64,000 nucleotides of DNA, taken from positions 208,135 through 272,134 of the forward strand of contig NZ_RBIR01000005.1 of NCBI RefSeq assembly GCF_003634095.1, read 5' to 3'. The position numbers and the translations under genes are program-made. The notes below the pieces were generated by a model that had not been told where the DNA came from, ran no database searches, and saw only the letters and a program-made list of their open reading frames with translations. Below are positions 17,275 to 24,523 of this stretch, one piece after another; position 1 is the first letter of the stretch; every line of letters starts with the position of its first letter. The DNA is from Arthrobacter oryzae. GTDB lineage: Bacteria; Actinomycetota; Actinomycetes; Actinomycetales; Micrococcaceae.

Positions 17275-18174
17275 ATGTCGACGGCCAAACCCCTGCCGCC
17301 CGCACTGGCGCGGGGACCCTTCACGATCGGCGAGGCGCGTCTCCTCGGCCTCCCGTCGGGACGCATCAAGGCCCGGGACCTTCATGTGCCCAGCCGCGGC
17401 ATCCGGATTCCGGCCGGCCAGGGGCACTCCCTGCTCGCCCGGGCACGGCCCTACACGCAGCTGGGGGCGCCGGACGTTGTAAGTTTCTATTCCGCGGCTC
17501 TGATCCACGCCTTCCGCATGCCAGGTATGTCGGAATCCCGCCTCCCGCCGTCGGCCTCGCTGCTTCATCTGACCAGAATTGGTTCCGCCGCTCCGCGGCG
17601 AAAAGGAGTGGTCGGCCACCGGGCGGCCCTGGACCCCTCCGAAGTCGTAGACCGTGAGGGCGTGCCGGTGACGAGCGAGGCACGGACCTTATTGGACCTG
17701 GCCGGAGCCGGACACCTGACCCTGGAGGATCTCGTGGTTATTGCCGACGGGCTGGTGTGTGAGCATTCCCGCTGGCTTCATGCGCGATCCGCGCAGCTCT
17801 CCTTGGCGGAGCTCCACGACTACGTTGCACGCCAACGCTGCGCGGCCGGCCTTCCGCTGCTCCGGAAGGCGCTCGCACTGGTGCGGGTGGGCGTCGATTC
17901 GCCGCCCGAGACCCGGCTGCGTCTACTCTTTGGCCGCTCCGGGCTGCCGCCCTTCGAGCCGGATTTTGTCCTGATCGACGAGCAGGGCACGCCCCTGTGG
18001 GTGGATCTGGGGTGCCCGGCGTACAGGCTCGCGGTGGAGTACGACGGCGGGCACCACCTGACGCCGGCCCAGCACCAGGCGGACGCCTTGCGCGCCGAAC
18101 GCACCCTGAGCGCGGGGTGGCGCCAACTTGTGCTCAACAACATGGACGTCAGGACGGGGGAGACTGGTTACTGA
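17275..18174 (+). CDS. DUF559/AbiEi-like protein, probably truncated by a frameshift at its C-terminus
   Basis: A protein of 299 residues resembling actinobacterial proteins with an AbiEi-like N-terminal half (IGEARLLGLPSGRIKARDLHVPSRGIRIP) and a C-terminal endonuclease-like DUF559 region (AVEYDGGHHLTPAQHQADALRAERTLSAGW). The frame stops at 18174 with DVRTGETGY. If the five-G run at 18156-18160 had one more G, it would continue DWLLMRVRRALRAQGWSG to 18218, which is how such proteins commonly end. This suggests a one-base deletion, a sequencing error, or slippage. ATG 17275 is preferred over the in-frame GTG at 17257. Two 57-bp palindromes flank the gene. Its biological role is unknown. Confidence 0.75.
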   Translation: MSTAKPLPPALARGPFTIGEARLLGLPSGRIKARDLHVPSRGIRIPAGQGHSLLARARPYTQLGAPDVVSFYSAALIHAFRMPGMSESRLPPSASLLHLTRIGSAAPRRKGVVGHRAALDPSEVVDREGVPVTSEARTLLDLAGAGHLTLEDLVVIADGLVCEHSRWLHARSAQLSLAELHDYVARQRCAAGLPLLRKALALVRVGVDSPPETRLRLLFGRSGLPPFEPDFVLIDEQGTPLWVDLGCPAYRLAVEYDGGHHLTPAQHQADALRAERTLSAGWRQLVLNNMDVRTGETGY

Positions 18175-18229
18175 TGCGGGTGCGACGCGCTTTGCGGGCA
18201 CAGGGGTGGTCCGGTTGAGATTTTCGCCT

Positions 18230-18286
18230 CTGCAGGGCAGATCAGGGCGAATGCCGGCCCCGGAACCGGCCTGATCTGCCCGCCAG
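18230..18286. repeat. 57-bp palindromic repeat, copy B (downstream of the DUF559 gene)
   Basis: Same 57-bp unit as at 17093-17149, with arms GGGCAGATCAGG/CCTGATCTGCCC at 18235-18246 and 18270-18281. The loop differs in a few bases. The two copies have the same orientation and bracket one gene. Confidence 0.85.
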
Positions 18287-18344
18287 GACCAGGCTGGATA
18301 CCGTCCAGCCCCAGCCCCAGCCGCATCCGCCTTCACCGCGCAAG

Positions 18345-18387
18345 AATGCCCCCGGTTCCGGCACTGAGTGCAGGAAACGGGGGCATT
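18345..18387 (-). terminator. Putative terminator of tRNA-Ser(UGA)
   Basis: A 15-bp inverted repeat with one mismatch (AATGCCCCCGGTTCC and GGAAACGGGGGCATT) lies 6 bp beyond the tRNA 3' end on the minus strand. It is followed by CTTG, so the U-tract is weak. Confidence 0.6.
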
Positions 18388-18392
18388 GTTCG

Positions 18393-18480
18393 CGGAAGGT
18401 AAGAGATTCGAACTCTTGGTACGGGGTCACCGCACACTGGTTTTCAAGACCAGCTCCATCGGCCGCTCGGACAACCTTCC
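18393..18480 (-). tRNA. tRNA-Ser (anticodon UGA)
   Basis: An 88-nt class II tRNA. The acceptor stem GGAAGGT (18474-18480) pairs with ACCTTCC (18394-18400), with discriminator G at 18393. The anticodon stem-loop CTGGTCTTGAAAACCAG holds TGA. A long variable arm and the T-arm GAGTTCGAATCTC are present. CCA is not encoded. Confidence 0.96.
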
Positions 18481-18636
18481 CTAACGAGTAGTCTTTCATA
18501 GGCAGTCCGCTGCCACAAAAACACGCAGCGCTTGCGGACGCGGGCAGCTCCCCGCCATATTCTGGGGAGAGTCGTTGAATTGACCTGGTGACCGCGGTGC
18601 AAGTGCCCGGAGCCAGTTAGGAATCGGGAGTACTCC

Positions 18637-19620
18637 ATGAAGGCTGTCTACATCTCAGAGCCCGGCGGACCCGAGGTCCTGGAAGTCCGTGAGGTCGAAG
18701 CCCCAGTGGCGGGCCCCGGCGAGGTGCTGATCGACGTCGTCGCCGCCGGCCTTAACCGTGCCGACGTCCAGCAGCGCAAGGGGTTCTACCCGCCGCCCCC
18801 GGGTGCCTCCGAAATCCCCGGGCTGGAGGTCTCCGGCAGGATTGCAGGGTTCGGCCCCGGCGTCACCAAGGCGTTCTCTGTCGGGGACAAAGTGGTGGCG
18901 CTGCTCTCCGGCGGCGGCTACGCCCAGAAGGTGGCCGTGCCCGCCGGGCAGGTTCTGAGGATCCCCGACGGCGTGGATCTGGTCACGGCTGCATCGCTGC
19001 CCGAGGTCGCCGCAACCGTCTATTCCAATCTGATCATGACGGCGCAGCTGCAGCCGGGCGAGACGGTCCTGATCCATGGAGCCACGGGCGGGATCGGCAC
19101 CATGGCCATCCAGCTGGCAAAGGCTATCGGCGCCCGCGTGGCCACGACGGCCGGCAACGCGGAAAAGGTCGGCACCGCCAAGGCCTTCCTCGGTGCGGAC
19201 ATTGCCATCAACTACGCCGAGGAAGACTTCCCCGCAAGCCTGCGCGCGCAGAACGGGGGCAAGGGCGCGGACGTGATCCTCGACGTCGTCGGGGCCAAGT
19301 ACCTCGCGCAGAACATCGATGCCCTCGCCGACTACGGACGTCTCGTGGTGATCGGGCTCCAGGGCGGAGCCAAGGCGGAACTGGACCTCGGGCAGCTGCT
19401 GCGGAAGCGGGGCGCCATCATCGCCACGGCACTGCGTCCCCGCCCGGTCGAGGAAAAGACCGTGATCATGAACGCCGTCCGCGATGCCGTCTGGCCGATG
19501 TTGACCGACGGCAGGATCAGGCCCCTGGTGGCAAAAAGCTTCCCGCTGGAGCAGGTCGCCGCCGCGCACGAATACTTCGATTCCGGCGACCACGTCGGCA
19601 AAGTCCTGCTTGTCATGTAG
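18637..19620 (+). CDS. NAD(P)H-quinone oxidoreductase, PIG3-like MDR family
   Basis: Zinc-independent medium-chain reductase of 327 residues that probably transfers electrons from NADPH to quinones or other electrophiles in the cytosol. The N-terminus MKAVYISEPGGPEVLEVREV and the segment GLNRADVQQRKGFYPPPPGAS are typical of the PIG3 branch. The NADP-binding fold has IHGATGGIGTMAIQLAKAIGA (about 146-166). The C-terminal HEYFDSGDHVGKVLLVM is the usual ending. The start is supported by GGGAG seven bases upstream of the ATG. It is a single gene, divergent from tRNA-Ser and followed by the PadR promoter region. Confidence 0.92.
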   Translation: MKAVYISEPGGPEVLEVREVEAPVAGPGEVLIDVVAAGLNRADVQQRKGFYPPPPGASEIPGLEVSGRIAGFGPGVTKAFSVGDKVVALLSGGGYAQKVAVPAGQVLRIPDGVDLVTAASLPEVAATVYSNLIMTAQLQPGETVLIHGATGGIGTMAIQLAKAIGARVATTAGNAEKVGTAKAFLGADIAINYAEEDFPASLRAQNGGKGADVILDVVGAKYLAQNIDALADYGRLVVIGLQGGAKAELDLGQLLRKRGAIIATALRPRPVEEKTVIMNAVRDAVWPMLTDGRIRPLVAKSFPLEQVAAAHEYFDSGDHVGKVLLVM

Positions 19621-19752
19621 CGGCTGGCAGCTGGCGGCACCGGAACCGGGCAGCCGACCGGCAGCGCGGAGCGGGGCCGACATATTCCGGCCGGAGCATG
19701 CGCTGTTTTGCGGTTAGGGCGCCAATGACGATACCCTAGGTCCATACGCGGT

Positions 19753-19778
19753 ATACACGCGTCTTGGGGCGCGTGTAT
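19753..19778. promoter_or_regulatory. Candidate PadR operator (perfect 9-bp inverted repeat)
   Basis: ATACACGCG at 19753-19761 is the exact reverse complement of CGCGTGTAT at 19770-19778, with an 8-bp spacer. It lies 40 bp upstream of the padR-type gene. PadR proteins often autorepress at such dyads, so this is the best candidate site; binding is inferred. Confidence 0.5.
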
Positions 19779-19817
19779 GCTGTGTGATTTCGTGGCTTCG
19801 CGATTTCGGGGGGCGTT

Positions 19818-20354
19818 ATGTCGATTCGTCACAGTCTTCTCGCACTTTTGCAGGACCGACCGCGCTACGGCTATCAGCTCAGGACCGAATTCGAGGACCG
19901 CACAGGGTCGTCCTGGCCGCTGAACATCGGGCAGGTCTACACCACCCTTGACCGGCTCGAACGCGACGGACTGGTCCACAATGACGGCGGCGACGGCGAC
20001 GGACACGTCATCTACAGCATCACTCCCGCCGGCCGGACCGAAGTCAACGACTGGTTCGCGGTCCCGGTCTCCCGGGCCAACCCGCCCCGGAACGAACTCG
20101 CGATCAAGCTCGCCCTCGGCCTGACGATTCCAGGGACCGACGTCGGATCCATCATCCAGGCCCAGCGGGCCGTCTCCATCCGGGCCCTGCAGGAGTACAC
20201 CAAGTCCCGCCGCGACACGGCCGCCCTCCAGCGCCCGGCCGACACCGCCCGGCTCCTGGTGCTGGACTCCCTGATCTTCCAGACCGAGGCCGAAGTGCGC
20301 TGGCTGGACCTTTGCGAGGCCCGCCTGATGCAGCTCAGCACCCTCCGGACGTAG
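19818..20354 (+). CDS. PadR family transcriptional regulator
   Basis: Winged-helix repressor of 178 residues. The N-terminal DNA-binding domain is plain: SIRHSLLALLQDRPRYGYQL, then IGQVYTTLDRLERDGLV and YSITPAGRTEVNDWF. The C-terminal ~90 residues form the helical dimerisation part (PadR-s2 type: ARLLVLDSLIFQTEAEVRWLDLCEARL). PadR regulators usually sit beside the exporter or enzyme they control, but here no such partner is adjacent; the next plus-strand gene is cstA, 256 bp away. That gap holds the cstA promoter region and no obvious CDS. A perfect dyad upstream suggests autoregulation. Confidence 0.9.
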   Translation: MSIRHSLLALLQDRPRYGYQLRTEFEDRTGSSWPLNIGQVYTTLDRLERDGLVHNDGGDGDGHVIYSITPAGRTEVNDWFAVPVSRANPPRNELAIKLALGLTIPGTDVGSIIQAQRAVSIRALQEYTKSRRDTAALQRPADTARLLVLDSLIFQTEAEVRWLDLCEARLMQLSTLRT

Positions 20355-20610
20355 CACCTCAGCAACCTCCGGACGCCGCCCCCGTGCGCGGCCGCCCGGC
20401 CGCGGGAACCGAACCGGCCCGCGTATTTTTGGCTCAGCCCCGCAACAAACTTTCCACCATCCCTGCCGTTCACCGCATCCGGTCGACCGTTCGTCGCGTC
20501 AACCGCGCCGCCCGGCGCAGCGCCGGCAGGTGAGGACGGCCACATTGGTAGGGTGCGGGGGGCAGTTCTGCACCGGTGGGCTGCCCGGTTGGGTTTCTCA
20601 AGGAGGAGAT

Positions 20611-22938
20611 ATGGGCACAATGCCAGACGGCACGCAGGACGCCAGCACAAACAGCAGCACACACGGAACAGTACGGCTCGACGACGGCATCGTTGCCGAC
20701 CCGTCCCTTCCACCGACCTCGGTGGAGGATGCGGTCCGCGACTCCGCGGACCGCACGTGGACGCCCGCCAAGATTGCGCTGTGGGCGGCCATTGCACTGT
20801 TGGGCGGCGTCGCCTGGTTCATGCTCGCAGTCATCCGGGGCGAGACCGTCAACGCCATCTGGTTCGTGTTCGCGTCAGTCTGCACGTACCTGATCGGCTA
20901 CCGCTTCTACTCCAAGGTCATTGAGCGCTACCTGCTCAAGCCCAACGACCGTCGCGCCACCCCGGCCGAATACAAAGCCGACGGCAAGGACTACGTCCGC
21001 ACGGACCGCAACGTCCTCTTCGGCCACCACTTCGCCGCCATCGCCGGCGCCGGACCCCTCGTGGGCCCGGTCATCGCCGCCCAGATGGGCTACCTGCCAG
21101 GCACCATCTGGATCATCCTCGGCGTCGTTCTGGCCGGCGCCGTCCAGGACTACCTCGTCCTGTTCTTCTCCATGCGCCGCGGCGGCCGCTCCCTGGGCCA
21201 GATGGCCCGCGAGGAACTCGGCGTGATCGGCGGCACCGCCGCGCTCATCGCGACGCTGCTGATCATGGTCATCATCGTCGCCATCCTCGCCCTGGTGGTC
21301 GTCAACGCCCTGGGCGAAAGCCCTTGGGGCGTCTTCTCGGTGGGCATGACCATCCCGATCGCCCTCTTCATGGGCGTCTACCTGCGGTACCTCCGGCCGG
21401 GCAAGGTCATGGAGGTCTCCATCATCGGTTTCGTGCTGCTCATGGCCGCCATCATCGGCGGCGGAGCCGTGGCCGGAACCGAATGGGGCGCCGCGTTCTT
21501 CCACCTGGACAAGGTCACCATCGCCTGGGGCCTCATCATCTACGGCTTCATCGCGGCCATCCTCCCCGTCTGGCTCCTCCTGGCCCCCCGCGACTACCTC
21601 TCCACCTTCATGAAGATCGGCGTGATCGTGATGCTGGCCCTGGCCATCATCGTGGTCCGCCCGGAGATCACCGTCCCGGCCTTCAGCGAGTTCGCCGGCC
21701 GCGACAACGGCCCGGTCTTCTCCGGGGCGCTGTTCCCGTTCCTGTTCGTCACGATCGCGTGCGGCGCGCTGTCCGGATTCCACGCCCTCATCGCCTCCGG
21801 AACCACACCGAAACTGATCGAGAAGGAACGCCAGACGCGCCTGATCGGCTACGGCGGCATGCTCATGGAATCCTTCGTGGCCATCATGGCCCTCGTGGCC
21901 GCGATCTCCATTGACCGCGGCATCTACTTCGCCATGAACGCCCCGGTGGCGCTGACAGGGGGCACGGTGGAGACCGCGGCCGCGTGGGTCAACAGCCTGG
22001 GCCTGTCCGGGGTCAACATCGCTCCCGGTGACCTCGCGCAGACGGCCAAGGACGTGGGGGAGCAAAGCATCATCTCCCGCTCCGGGGGCGCACCCACCCT
22101 CGCCGTCGGCCTGGCCCACATCATGCAGCAGTTCATCGGCGGGACCGCCATGATGGCGTTCTGGTACCACTTCGCCATCATGTTCGAGGCCCTGTTCATC
22201 CTCACCGCCGTCGACGCCGGCACCAGGGTGGCCCGCTTCATGCTGCAGGACTCGATCGGCAACTTTGTCCCCAAGTTCAAGGAGCACTCCTGGCGTCCGG
22301 GCGCCTGGCTCTGCACCGCCGTCATGGTGGTCGCCTGGGGCGCGGTCCTGCTGATGGGCGTCACCGACCCGCTGGGCGGCATCAACACCCTGTTCCCGCT
22401 GTTCGGGATCGCCAACCAGCTCCTGGCGGCCATCGCCCTCTCGGTCTGCCTGGCCATCGCCGCCAAGCGCACCGCCCTGAAATATCTGTGGATCGTAGCG
22501 GCGCCGCTGGCGCTCGCCGCCGTCGTGACCATCACCGCGAGCTTCTACAAGATCTTCTCGCCCGTTCCTGCGGTGGGCTACTTCGCCAACAACGCCGCCT
22601 TTGCCAAGGCTCTTGCAGACGGCAAAACCTCCTTCGGCACGGCCAAGACCCAGGCTGCCATGGAAGCTGTGGTCCGCAACTCCATGATTCAGGGCTGGCT
22701 CTCGATCATCTTCGTGGTGCTGAGCATCATCGTCATCATCACCGCTGTGATGGCAACCATCACAGCGCTCCGGAACACGGCCGCGGGCCTGCCCAACACC
22801 GAACACGAAGACCCCGCCCAGGCCTCCCGCGTCTTCGCCCCGGCCGGGTTCATTCCCACGGCGGCGGAGCGCGACCTCGTGGCCGAGTGGAACACCCTCC
22901 CGGCCGGACAGCGCCTCGAAAAGTCCGGCCACCACTGA
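20611..22938 (+). CDS. cstA: Carbon starvation protein CstA, pyruvate/peptide transporter
   Basis: Integral membrane protein of 775 residues with many transmembrane helices, in the CstA family of pyruvate (and peptide) importers. Conserved segments include FGHHFAAIAGAGPLVGPVIA, GAVQDYLVLFFSMRRGGRSL, SGFHALIASGTTPKLI and TAVDAGTRVARFMLQD. The start is firmly set by AAGGAGGAG at 20600-20608 just before ATG 20611; the longer upstream frame is not coding. A hydrophilic ~50-residue N-terminal tail precedes the first helix. ybdD follows after 13 bp, the usual partner, so the two are probably one operon. Confidence 0.96.
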   Translation: MGTMPDGTQDASTNSSTHGTVRLDDGIVADPSLPPTSVEDAVRDSADRTWTPAKIALWAAIALLGGVAWFMLAVIRGETVNAIWFVFASVCTYLIGYRFYSKVIERYLLKPNDRRATPAEYKADGKDYVRTDRNVLFGHHFAAIAGAGPLVGPVIAAQMGYLPGTIWIILGVVLAGAVQDYLVLFFSMRRGGRSLGQMAREELGVIGGTAALIATLLIMVIIVAILALVVVNALGESPWGVFSVGMTIPIALFMGVYLRYLRPGKVMEVSIIGFVLLMAAIIGGGAVAGTEWGAAFFHLDKVTIAWGLIIYGFIAAILPVWLLLAPRDYLSTFMKIGVIVMLALAIIVVRPEITVPAFSEFAGRDNGPVFSGALFPFLFVTIACGALSGFHALIASGTTPKLIEKERQTRLIGYGGMLMESFVAIMALVAAISIDRGIYFAMNAPVALTGGTVETAAAWVNSLGLSGVNIAPGDLAQTAKDVGEQSIISRSGGAPTLAVGLAHIMQQFIGGTAMMAFWYHFAIMFEALFILTAVDAGTRVARFMLQDSIGNFVPKFKEHSWRPGAWLCTAVMVVAWGAVLLMGVTDPLGGINTLFPLFGIANQLLAAIALSVCLAIAAKRTALKYLWIVAAPLALAAVVTITASFYKIFSPVPAVGYFANNAAFAKALADGKTSFGTAKTQAAMEAVVRNSMIQGWLSIIFVVLSIIVIITAVMATITALRNTAAGLPNTEHEDPAQASRVFAPAGFIPTAAERDLVAEWNTLPAGQRLEKSGHH

Positions 22939-22951
22939 TGCGGAGCCGGTC

Positions 22952-23143
22952 ATGAACGCGGTCCTCGCAGGAATCCGGGGCGTTGCGGGGTATCTCGGCG
23001 GGGTCCTGGGCGCCGACGCCTACACGAAGTATTTGGCGCATCATGACGCCTCGGGGCACACCGGTCCTCCCCTGACTGAGCGGGAGTTCTGGCGTGACCG
23101 GGCTGACCGGCAGGACACCACCCCACAGGGGCGGTGCTGCTGA
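22952..23143 (+). CDS. YbdD/YjiX family small protein, CstA partner
   Basis: Protein of 63 residues of the YbdD/YjiX family, small soluble partners found next to CstA-type transporters. Family features are VAGYLGGVLGADAYTKYLAHH and PLTEREFWRDRADRQD, with the Cys-Cys ending common in this family. It starts 13 bp after cstA with a GGAG-like site upstream. In enterobacteria the partner is needed for pyruvate uptake by CstA/BtsT; the same role here is inferred. The stop codon lies inside the first unit of a 13-bp tandem repeat. Confidence 0.92.
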   Translation: MNAVLAGIRGVAGYLGGVLGADAYTKYLAHHDASGHTGPPLTEREFWRDRADRQDTTPQGRCC

Positions 23144-23169
23144 GCGGTGCTGCTGGGCGGTGCTGCAGG
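23131..23169. repeat. 13-bp tandem repeat, three units, across the ybdD stop codon
   Basis: Units GCGGTGCTGCTGA, GCGGTGCTGCTGG and GCGGTGCTGCAGG run head to tail. The first encodes the last residues and TGA stop of ybdD. Extra units would stay 3' of the stop. Confidence 0.75.
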
Positions 23170-23208
23170 GCGGGCACGCCGTCGGGCATCAGCGCGTCCG
23201 GCGGCGTC

Positions 23209-23253
23209 CGCGCCCCTTCCGAGCGGACGCCGGGTCCGCGCGGAAGGGGCGCG
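23209..23253. terminator. Strong GC-rich hairpin between ybdD and bpa
   Basis: Perfect 13-bp outer arms CGCGCCCCTTCCG/CGGAAGGGGCGCG (23209-23221, 23241-23253) enclose inner CGGAC/GTCCG arms. It ends 15 bp before the bpa ATG and has no U-tract. It may end the cstA-ybdD transcript or act in the bpa 5' region. Confidence 0.5.
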
Positions 23254-23268
23254 TGAGAGTATGAAGCC

Positions 23269-23943
23269 ATGAGCGATCAGCACGACACTCAGCCCGGAGC
23301 CCAGTCCGCCGACGACGTACCCGTCGAAGGAACCCCCGTGGATGATGCCCCGCCGCTGGCGGGCGAGCCCATGGCGCCACCGGCCGCCGGCCGCGGCGGA
23401 GAACCCGGAGCAGGGCCGAGGCCGCCCCGGGGGAGCGACCTTCAGGATCTGGTGGACCAGCCCGCGAAGGTCATGCGGATCGGCACAATGATCAAACAGC
23501 TGCTGGACGAGGTAAGGTCCGCGCCGCTCGACGACGCCGCCAGGGTCCGGCTGGCCGAAATCCACGAGCGCTCCATCAAGGAACTCGAGGACGGCCTCGC
23601 CCCGGAACTCGTGGCGGAACTCGAGCGGATCAACCTACCCTTCCCGGAGAACGCCACCCCCTCCGACGCCGAACTCCGGATTGCCCAGGCCCAGCTGGTC
23701 GGCTGGCTGGAGGGGCTCTTCCACGGCATTCAGACCGCCATCGCCGCCCAGCACGCGGCCCGGGAGCACGCCTACGCCCAGATGCAGCTGCGCCAGCTGC
23801 CACCGGGAACCGTCATCGCGCCGGGGGTCATCATCGGGGAGAACGGCGAACCGGTCCGTGCCGCCGCGCCCCATCGGGGCGCGGACCCCTCCCAGCCGCC
23901 CGAGCCCGCCGACCCGGACCACGGTCCCGGCCAATACCTTTAG
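23269..23943 (+). CDS. bpa: Bacterial proteasome activator Bpa (DUF2587)
   Basis: ATP-independent activator of the actinobacterial 20S proteasome, 224 residues. The core (about 60-170) contains LQDLVDQPAKVMRIGTMIKQ and LERINLPFPENATPSDAELRIAQAQLVGWLEGLFHGIQ, matching the mycobacterial Bpa family, which forms a dodecameric ring. The protein ends GQYL, the C-terminal signature by which Bpa docks into proteasome alpha-subunit pockets. The N-terminal ~55 residues are Pro/Gly/Asp-rich and probably disordered. The start ATG 23269 (MSDQHDTQ) sits 15 bp after a strong hairpin. No prcBA, mpa or pafA genes are in the window. A small unknown gene follows almost at once. Confidence 0.94.
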   Translation: MSDQHDTQPGAQSADDVPVEGTPVDDAPPLAGEPMAPPAAGRGGEPGAGPRPPRGSDLQDLVDQPAKVMRIGTMIKQLLDEVRSAPLDDAARVRLAEIHERSIKELEDGLAPELVAELERINLPFPENATPSDAELRIAQAQLVGWLEGLFHGIQTAIAAQHAAREHAYAQMQLRQLPPGTVIAPGVIIGENGEPVRAAAPHRGADPSQPPEPADPDHGPGQYL

Positions 23944-23950
23944 CGCGACC

Positions 23951-24418
23951 TTGGGCCTCTTCAGCGCAGCACGGCAAGGACGCAGGGACGACGCCGAACT
24001 CGGCAAGGGCCTCTGGCGGCGCGCCCATGACCGCTTCAACCGCGGGCTGGACCGTTACCACCAGGTCCTCGAGGGGGTCGAGGACGAACAGCTCTACGGG
24101 GAGCTGGTCGAGATCGCCAACCAGCTCTCCGCCCTCGTGCCGCGGGTGCGGGAGATCTGTGCGGAGGCCCAGCGGCGGTATCCCAGCAATGGACTGGATA
24201 TCCCCGGGCCGCTGGCGGGGGTCCATCGGGCCCTGTCCACGGCAGGGAATTCGCTCGCCATGACGGCCGAGGCGGCCGCGATGCTCCGGCTCGCCGTGGG
24301 GCCGGTCCCGGTGGGCGCGGCGTCCGTGCGGCGGCGCGCGGAAACCGTGGCGGAACAGGTCCGCGACGCCGAACGGCGGCTTGCGGAAGCTGGCGGCCGC
24401 GGCCCAGCCCAGGACTGA
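23951..24418 (+). CDS. Conserved helical protein of unknown function, coupled to bpa
   Basis: About 155 residues, mostly alpha-helical, with no recognised domain. It begins near LGLFSAARQGRRDDAELGKGLWRRAHDRFNRGLDR and contains VEDEQLYGELVEIANQLSALVPRVREICAEAQ. No membrane segment or signal peptide is seen. The in-frame TTG at 23951 is taken as the start because it lies 8 bp after the bpa stop codon; no stronger start or ribosome site is visible, which suggests translational coupling with bpa. A role beside the proteasome activator is only a guess from position. Confidence 0.65.
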   Translation: MGLFSAARQGRRDDAELGKGLWRRAHDRFNRGLDRYHQVLEGVEDEQLYGELVEIANQLSALVPRVREICAEAQRRYPSNGLDIPGPLAGVHRALSTAGNSLAMTAEAAAMLRLAVGPVPVGAASVRRRAETVAEQVRDAERRLAEAGGRGPAQD

Positions 24419-24523
24419 GCGCGGTCCCGTTATGCCCGGTCCCGGCGGTATTCCCGGTTAAGCGCCTAGCTTAGCTTCGGCCTGGCGCTGGCCGGACGGC
24501 GTCGATCTTGGCAGGATAGTTGT

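Noticed and set aside
17275..18174. A complete abortive-infection or type IV toxin-antitoxin system around the AbiEi-like protein
   Set aside because: No AbiEii-like nucleotidyltransferase toxin gene lies on either side; neighbours are a VOC gene and a tRNA.
20312..20533. A 73-codon plus-strand frame between padR and cstA
   Set aside because: Pro/Arg-rich composition, overlaps the end of padR and has no ribosome site.
20875..22953. A 692-codon minus-strand frame opposite cstA, extremely rich in Asp, Glu, Gly and His
   Set aside because: It is the complement of transmembrane-helix codons of CstA. No start site or domain supports it.
23131..23169. 13-bp tandem repeat as a possible CRISPR
   Set aside because: Units are adjacent with no spacers, and only three are present.
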